A DNA stretch of 50,119 nucleotides from Syntrophus sp. (in: bacteria) (GTDB lineage Bacteria > Desulfobacterota > Syntrophorhabdia > Syntrophorhabdales > Syntrophorhabdaceae), in assembly GCA_013824645.1 (NCBI GenBank), contig PNOF01000014.1, forward strand, positions 1 to 50,119. Reading direction: 5' to 3'. Positions 45,146 to 50,119 of the stretch are shown one piece after another. Within the stretch, counting starts at the first letter, position 1, and each line of letters begins with the position of its first letter. A program made the position numbers and the translations under genes. The notes under the pieces are model-generated. The model did no database searches. It was not told the origin of the DNA and saw only the letters and a program-made list of their open reading frames with translations.

Positions 45146-47785
45146 CTACCCTTGCTTGATTTTGTCGGCCAGTTGCTTATATACGTCCCGTCCTTGAACA
45201 TCACGTTTTTCGGCCATAAGGAAAAGGGCCTTGCCTCTGCTCTTCTCCTCCCATAGTTCACCGAGATTGCGCTTCTCCTGCGAATCATCAGTTGTCAGAT
45301 ATACCTTACCCTTGTACTCGACAACAAAGATTCTACCATCGTCAAGTTCTGCGACTAAATCAGGATAGAATCTGTCTGTTGATGTGGGTAACCAGAAAGA
45401 GTACCGTGGATGGGTAACATTTCTTACCCAGTGCTTTACCTTTGGTAGGCTGTCAAGTGCGCGGGCACATTCAAATTCCTCTTCGTTATCAAAGGCTCCC
45501 ACTATTGCATAAAAATGATTCTTAAAAACATAGCTTCCATCATAAAAACGGTTTGCCGGGTAATTATGATTATCAAAGCAAAAAGCGTATACGTAACTCG
45601 TATTAACCCTTGCATTAGGGCCAAAAAGCGTTGCCTGGTACCCGCTATTATAGGCTTGTTGTCGGTACTGCTTGATCCTTTCACGGAAGAATTTTGCCAG
45701 AATGTATTTGTTCCTCACGAGGTCAGCAAGGTCGAGATTACGAACGCTGACAAGGTATGATACAGCGCGCCTGATGAATTCGAGCATTACTTCCTGCTTC
45801 ACATCCTGTTGCCGAACTTCCTTGTCGAGCCAGCGGCTTAGCTGCATGTCCGTCCAGGAAATGCTGATATGGCTTAAGTCCAGCATTTTTGTGTTATCAA
45901 CGAGGCTGTAAACAACCTTTTTGTCGTTGACATCGATTTCGAATGTCCTTGCCTTTTCGTCAAAGCTAAGTTGGGTGGGGCCGAATTCATAGGGATAATC
46001 CAGAAGGGTCCATCCCTTTTCATCGAGAAATAGTTCTTTTTCGGCGATCTCAAGTTCCCCTTGCACCATGATGCATAATCTAGGAACCATAAGAGTCTCA
46101 CCTCGTTCAGAAGGCCACAGTCGGCGGCGCCTGTGAAACCTGTATGCCCGTATCTCCTTTCTTGCATTTTCACGTTCATCTTTCGGCAGAGAATTGACCA
46201 GCCGTTCTTCCTCATGCTCAGTGATTTCCCCGGTGATCACAACCCGTGTCTTGCCGGAATCGTCCTCTATTACAGATATCTTCTCCTTTTCAAGATCACC
46301 CATATAGGAAACGTCCGGTATCGTACTAACCAAGAATGTGAGGGCTTCCACCTTTTCTTGTGCAAACAACGGTAGGTTGCCGCTATCCTGAGGTAACGGA
46401 AGTTCTTCCTGCATGATGAAGCTGTTTGCTTCTTCCTCTTCAAATCCCATGTCAACAAGCCTGTCATGGAGGGCAACAGCGGCCTCCGCAAAACTTGGTG
46501 AAGCCACATGGGCATAGGCTTTGTTCAGTTCCTCCAGCGGTCTTTTTCTTGCGTAAGGCATCCGCAGCACCCGGCCCAGAATCTGTTCCACGTCTCTGCT
46601 GGAATGAATATTGGCAACGGAGCAAAAAACGTAAGCAAAAGAACAATCCCACCCCTCTTTGAGGGCTTCCACGGTGATGATGTATTCAATTTTGCAGGCA
46701 GGATCGAAGAGGTCTACGTTGTCAAGCTCCCGTTGACTCCCCGTAGCTACCGCTATTCTCTCTGGGGCTATTCTTTCGTTCTCGATAAGATGGTTTCTTA
46801 TGACATCAACGGTTACTTCCCTGTCTTTGTTTTCCGCCTGTATGAGTGCGATAGGCCGGACAAAATCACTGTCCTTCCTGGCAACATCGGCCAACTTCTG
46901 CCGGGTCATGATTGTAGCTGTAAGCGCTTCATGCCAATTCTTATGTTCCGTCAGCATAATGGGAAGTTTAATCATATCCTCCGCTTTTAGCTCAGAGGCG
47001 GATACTTGATAAAGCACGTTGCTGCCGTGAATTTCTGTTAACGGTGTTGCCGTGAACTCAATAATGCATGCCGGACTGATACGCTGCAATGTCTCAAAAG
47101 TCAGGGACGTTCTTGCATTGTGCGCTTCGTCCATGATAACCAGGGGTTTATGAAGATGCAAGAGGTTTGCAAAGGAAAACTTGATTTTGCCTTTGTCGGG
47201 ACCATCCTCTATCCGCTCAAGGCCCGGCTCGTTATCGGGCACATGGGCAAAATGAGCCTCGAAGTTTTCGTTGTAATCATAGACCCGCCGCCCCTCGGTT
47301 TTATCGATTCTCAAGGTTGCAAGAGTCCCGACAATGACACAGACCTTTGCGGTTAGATCCTGAGGTCGTATCTGGTTAACATCGTTAATGTCAAAGACAG
47401 ATACTCGTCCGTCAAAGGCATTGTCAATCGCCTGGCGGTAATAATGGCCCGGATGTTTCAAGGCTTCCAGGGTCTGATTACGGATCGTATTGGTTGGCAC
47501 CAGCCACAAGACGACAGGATAATCCTGTTCAAGCCAGCATCTGGCGGCAATCTCTATCGAATGTGAAGCCAGTAGCGTTTTCCCGCCGCCCGTGGGAAGA
47601 CGAAGACAGACATAGGGTATGTCATCAAAACCGTTAACTGTCTTATACTTCGGGAGCCGCGGGTTATCAGCTCGCGCAATAGCATCAAAGGCTGCTGCCG
47701 GACCCTCCGTACGCGCCATCTCAAGATAGGCCCGAAGCGCACCCAAAGTTCTTTTCTGGTATTCTTTCAATTCGTACATACTCAC
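45146..47785 (-). CDS. res: Type III restriction endonuclease subunit Res
   Basis: This 879 aa helicase-nuclease cuts DNA with the Mod subunit. Walker A is PTGGGKT (64-70), the DEAH box is at 219-222 (IMDEAHNARTS), and motif VI resembles QILGRVLRMP near residue 400. The C-terminal nuclease motif is D809...E823-Y-K825 in PDLVAELDDGRIFVVEYK, a PD-(D/E)xK site with all three residues present, so it should be active. The start overlaps the mod stop by four bases (ATGA). Length is within the family range. Confidence 0.9.
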   Translation of the reverse strand: MSMYELKEYQKRTLGALRAYLEMARTEGPAAAFDAIARADNPRLPKYKTVNGFDDIPYVCLRLPTGGGKTLLASHSIEIAARCWLEQDYPVVLWLVPTNTIRNQTLEALKHPGHYYRQAIDNAFDGRVSVFDINDVNQIRPQDLTAKVCVIVGTLATLRIDKTEGRRVYDYNENFEAHFAHVPDNEPGLERIEDGPDKGKIKFSFANLLHLHKPLVIMDEAHNARTSLTFETLQRISPACIIEFTATPLTEIHGSNVLYQVSASELKAEDMIKLPIMLTEHKNWHEALTATIMTRQKLADVARKDSDFVRPIALIQAENKDREVTVDVIRNHLIENERIAPERIAVATGSQRELDNVDLFDPACKIEYIITVEALKEGWDCSFAYVFCSVANIHSSRDVEQILGRVLRMPYARKRPLEELNKAYAHVASPSFAEAAVALHDRLVDMGFEEEEANSFIMQEELPLPQDSGNLPLFAQEKVEALTFLVSTIPDVSYMGDLEKEKISVIEDDSGKTRVVITGEITEHEEERLVNSLPKDERENARKEIRAYRFHRRRRLWPSERGETLMVPRLCIMVQGELEIAEKELFLDEKGWTLLDYPYEFGPTQLSFDEKARTFEIDVNDKKVVYSLVDNTKMLDLSHISISWTDMQLSRWLDKEVRQQDVKQEVMLEFIRRAVSYLVSVRNLDLADLVRNKYILAKFFRERIKQYRQQAYNSGYQATLFGPNARVNTSYVYAFCFDNHNYPANRFYDGSYVFKNHFYAIVGAFDNEEEFECARALDSLPKVKHWVRNVTHPRYSFWLPTSTDRFYPDLVAELDDGRIFVVEYKGKVYLTTDDSQEKRNLGELWEEKSRGKALFLMAEKRDVQGRDVYKQLADKIKQG

Positions 47786-49290
47786 CGGGCCTTTATATCA
47801 TAAGGTATCTGTTTAAACGTGATTTGTTCCAGCCGCATCCTCTCCGTGGTCAACCGCGAAGTCTCGCCGTAAATAACCTTTTCCCCTGCATACGAATGAA
47901 GGTCACGCAGCACACCACTTGTGAGAACGTTTCCCCCGGCAGGCCGCTTATCTCCTAAAATACCGTTAAAGAGGAGGTAATAGGCGATATCCTTGTAAAT
48001 ACCAAGAAATGGTGAATTTGCTTCCCCCGTTAAGGGCGTTCCTGTTTCGCAAAACCAGATGTGGGCTGCAAGGGTCGCGAAGCGGATATTGCTGTTAATC
48101 TTCCCGGCATCATCGAAGACCGCGTCACCGAGCCGGTAAAACCGAAACCCGCCGCCGCCTTGCCAGTCCACCGACTTTGAAATGCCGCCCTGTTCGGCAT
48201 CAATAACCTGTCTCAGACGGGGTGCGCAATGGGTAACAGCGTGCTCTCCCATTTCGATGCCGATGTAGCGCCTGCCCATCTTGTGGGCAACGGCACAGGT
48301 TGTGCCTGAACCGAGAAATGAATCGAGCACGAGATCGCCGGGATTGGTGGCAATATGAATAATGCGTTGAATCAGAGATTCTGGTTTAGGTGTACCGAAA
48401 GGGTCATGTTCTTTAAAAAGCTCCAATATTTCTTTTTTTGAGTCTTCGGTATCACCGACTTCAGATGCTGCCCATAACGTCATAGGAACAAGTCCTTTTT
48501 GATTCTCGGGAAATTGCTTAATGCGAGGTCTACCATCACCGTTTTTCGGAAAATAAATTTTATTATCAGTGAGAAGGTTTAGGTATTCCGGTTCGGTCGC
48601 TCCCCAACATCTACCCTTAGGGGGGCTGAGTGTCTTTCCTGTCGGTGTGACTATATCGTACATTTGGTTTTTTCTATATCCTTGTGCCGAGAAGGGAATG
48701 GAGCGCCATACACCCCTCTGATCATTGTCAGGATTTGCATATCCTGCCTCATTTCCAGGTAACAGGTTACGATGCTCTTTCCATTGAACGGAATCATTTC
48801 TACCGTACAATAAAATGTGGTCATGCGATGTTCCAATTGCGGCTCGATTCTCTCGGGATGTTCTCTTTTGCCAAATTACATTAGCTATGAAATTCTTTCT
48901 TCCGAATACCTCATCCATGATCACCTTGAGGTAATGTCCTTCATTATCATCAATAGAAACCCAGATGCTCCCTTCTTCGCTCAATAGTTCCCGTAGTAAC
49001 TCAAGCCGCGGATAAATTGTAGAGAGCCATTTCGTATGCTCAAGATTATCGTCGTAATGTTCAAAGGCGCTTTTTGTATTATAAGGCGGATCGATGTAGA
49101 TACACTTGACCTGTCCCGCATAGTAGGGCAGGAGGGCCTTGAGGCCGTCAAGGTTATCTCCCTGAATGAGCATATTACCGCTCTCAGGATCGCCATAAGA
49201 CAATTCGGGTATGGTGCCGAGAAGACGATACGGCGCACCCTGGGAGAGCTTCAAATCGGTTTTACGGGTCAGCCAAGTAAGAGTCGGCAT
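47782..49290 (-). CDS. mod: Type III DNA methyltransferase subunit Mod
   Basis: This 502 aa beta-class adenine methyltransferase has DPPYNTKSAFEHY (67-79) as motif IV, near the N-terminus, and motif I VLDSFLGSGTT (321-331) near the middle, the beta-class order of Type III Mod. The region between holds the target recognition part. It is somewhat shorter than many Mod proteins (about 550-680 aa), but both motifs are intact. It is translationally coupled with res. Mod proteins of this kind may be phase variable; I see no simple repeat inside the gene. Confidence 0.9.
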   Translation of the reverse strand: MPTLTWLTRKTDLKLSQGAPYRLLGTIPELSYGDPESGNMLIQGDNLDGLKALLPYYAGQVKCIYIDPPYNTKSAFEHYDDNLEHTKWLSTIYPRLELLRELLSEEGSIWVSIDDNEGHYLKVIMDEVFGRKNFIANVIWQKRTSRENRAAIGTSHDHILLYGRNDSVQWKEHRNLLPGNEAGYANPDNDQRGVWRSIPFSAQGYRKNQMYDIVTPTGKTLSPPKGRCWGATEPEYLNLLTDNKIYFPKNGDGRPRIKQFPENQKGLVPMTLWAASEVGDTEDSKKEILELFKEHDPFGTPKPESLIQRIIHIATNPGDLVLDSFLGSGTTCAVAHKMGRRYIGIEMGEHAVTHCAPRLRQVIDAEQGGISKSVDWQGGGGFRFYRLGDAVFDDAGKINSNIRFATLAAHIWFCETGTPLTGEANSPFLGIYKDIAYYLLFNGILGDKRPAGGNVLTSGVLRDLHSYAGEKVIYGETSRLTTERMRLEQITFKQIPYDIKAR

Positions 49291-49706
49291 TATTCAGCAA
49301 ACACTCCTATCAATATTGTGAACAAGCAGATTCTACCCCATTACTACGAAAGAATACAAGACCTTGATATTATTCAATACCTTCGGAAAGCCACAGTAAA
49401 CTCTGTCTCTTTCCGATAAAAAAGGAGAAATTCAGTTCCGTCAGAACATCCAAGCTAACTGCGGCGCCTCTCTCAGGACTAACTTCTCGCAAGTGTGAGA
49501 ACCAGGTAGGGAAGGTATCTATATCCTTGAAACACTTCCAAACCTGAAGAGGATAGAATTATCAATTGAAATACTAAAAAAGACTTTTGCCACCATTATA
49601 CTGTAATGTACCAGCACTCAAAAATAGTCCTTGACAGGTCACAAGGTATGATATAACATTCCTTAAACTAAGTACTTTACGTAAAATAAATTTAACAGGA
49701 GGGGCT
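49291..49706. other. Upstream region between the R-M pair and the last gene
   Basis: These 416 bp hold no gene I can support. A possible promoter has TTGACA at 49631-49636 and TATAAC at 49652-49657 (15 bp spacing, so imperfect) ahead of the 49707 gene. A short + strand frame ending at 49419 has amino-acid-like composition but no ribosome site. Confidence 0.5.
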
Positions 49707-50119
49707 ATGGGCTATTTGGGTATGTCCGAAAAGAGCCAGACGTTGAGATATGCACTTTTGACAACAAAAGTAACCGAAGTTCTCCTTGATGTTGGGACTA
49801 AAAAGATATTTGCCGATAGAGAGAAGGAAACCCTAGAAAGAGGAGTTCAATTACTCGACGAAATTATTGACGGTGCAAACTTCGTTGATGGTAAAGACCT
49901 GGAGAGCATGTCACCCACAGAAGAAAGTCTAACTACATACCGTTATGCCCTTTCAACCCTACAGGCATTACAATTGATCAGCAAAGTTGAAAAAATCACT
50001 GAAAAATTTCAACAGCTGAAATCAGATATGCAACTTATTCTATCTGGAGAGCAAAAAGCGGGGGTTGTTGAACATCTGATGGATTTTTTCTTTTCATTGG
50101 GAAGTGCGTTCAGAGAGGA
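49707..50119 (+). CDS. Hypothetical protein, partial (runs off the window)
   Basis: The ATG at 49707 has AGGAGGGG four bases upstream. The 137 codons present begin MGYLGMSEKSQTLRYALLT and are mostly helical, without signal peptide or membrane segment; AT-rich codon use resembles the R-M region more than the metabolic genes. No domain is recognised. The rest of the gene lies outside the window. It is divergent from mod and might be an accessory gene of the same island. Confidence 0.6.
   Translation, partial: MGYLGMSEKSQTLRYALLTTKVTEVLLDVGTKKIFADREKETLERGVQLLDEIIDGANFVDGKDLESMSPTEESLTTYRYALSTLQALQLISKVEKITEKFQQLKSDMQLILSGEQKAGVVEHLMDFFFSLGSAFRE

Overview
The window looks like chromosomal DNA from an anaerobic, Gram-negative bacterium of the Desulfobacterota (old deltaproteobacterial) type. 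Supporting signs are an SLBB/Wzz/YjbH polysaccharide export operon, outer-membrane-type lipoproteins, a Rex redox repressor, a complex II operon continuing into Rieske and cytochrome b genes, a metX-metW pair and a small DUF6485-type Cys protein. This placement is inference from gene content; no rRNA or tRNA gene was seen. Shine-Dalgarno sites are strong (AGGAGG type), and GTG and TTG starts occur.

Layout. 0.7-6.4 kb: sulfur amino-acid cluster, all on the + strand (cysK, Rrf2 regulator, metY, metX, metW), ending in nadA. 6.8-13.5 kb: mixed region with a ferredoxin-like protein, a long structured repeat (copy A), a lipoprotein, an AbiGi-like abortive-infection protein, an AT-rich zinc-ribbon protein, a DEDDh exonuclease fused to BRCT, a secreted protein, an ABM monooxygenase, a cupin and a TPR lipoprotein. 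13.9-15.7 kb: enolase bracketed by inverted copies of a short hairpin repeat, then DUF6485. 15.7-23.9 kb: polysaccharide export operon on the - strand, with a broken Wzz paralogue at its head. 23.9-24.4 kb: duplicated hairpin and heptamer repeats. 24.5-29.0 kb: sdhC-sdhA-sdhB-Rieske-cytochrome b-small membrane protein. 29.1-32.5 kb: a full-length but apparently catalytically dead Eco57I-type restriction-modification homologue, recO, a broken mobB and a Nudix hydrolase. 32.8-34.1 kb: three Lys/Ala/Pro-rich mini-histone-like genes, one fused to a desulforedoxin-like domain. 34.1-39.2 kb: TVP38-type membrane protein, cNMP-GspE fusion ATPase, VWA protein and MoxR ATPase. 39.4-41.9 kb: two tandem aminotransferases behind a promoter, a Phe/Tyr-rich leader peptide and a terminator/antiterminator. 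42.0-44.7 kb: bioD, a DUF350-like protein, rex and dusB. 44.7-49.3 kb: repeat copy B with a short hairpin repeat inside it, then a Type III restriction-modification pair. From 49.7 kb: a gene that runs off the window.

How the parts work together. The first cluster makes cysteine and, through O-acetylhomoserine, homocysteine, with an Rrf2 regulator that probably senses sulfur or Fe-S status. The complex II/Rieske/cytochrome b operon probably links succinate or fumarate to the quinone pool. The minus-strand operon at 16-23 kb exports polysaccharide.

Best leads: (1) the dead Type IIG-like protein at 29083-30993; (2) the aromatic leader peptide and attenuator at 39387-39562, whose geometry fits classical attenuation; (3) the two repeat families, one nested in the other, with the long family beside both defence loci; (4) the mini-histone cluster at 32.8-34.1 kb. 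No CRISPR array, transposase or integrase was seen.
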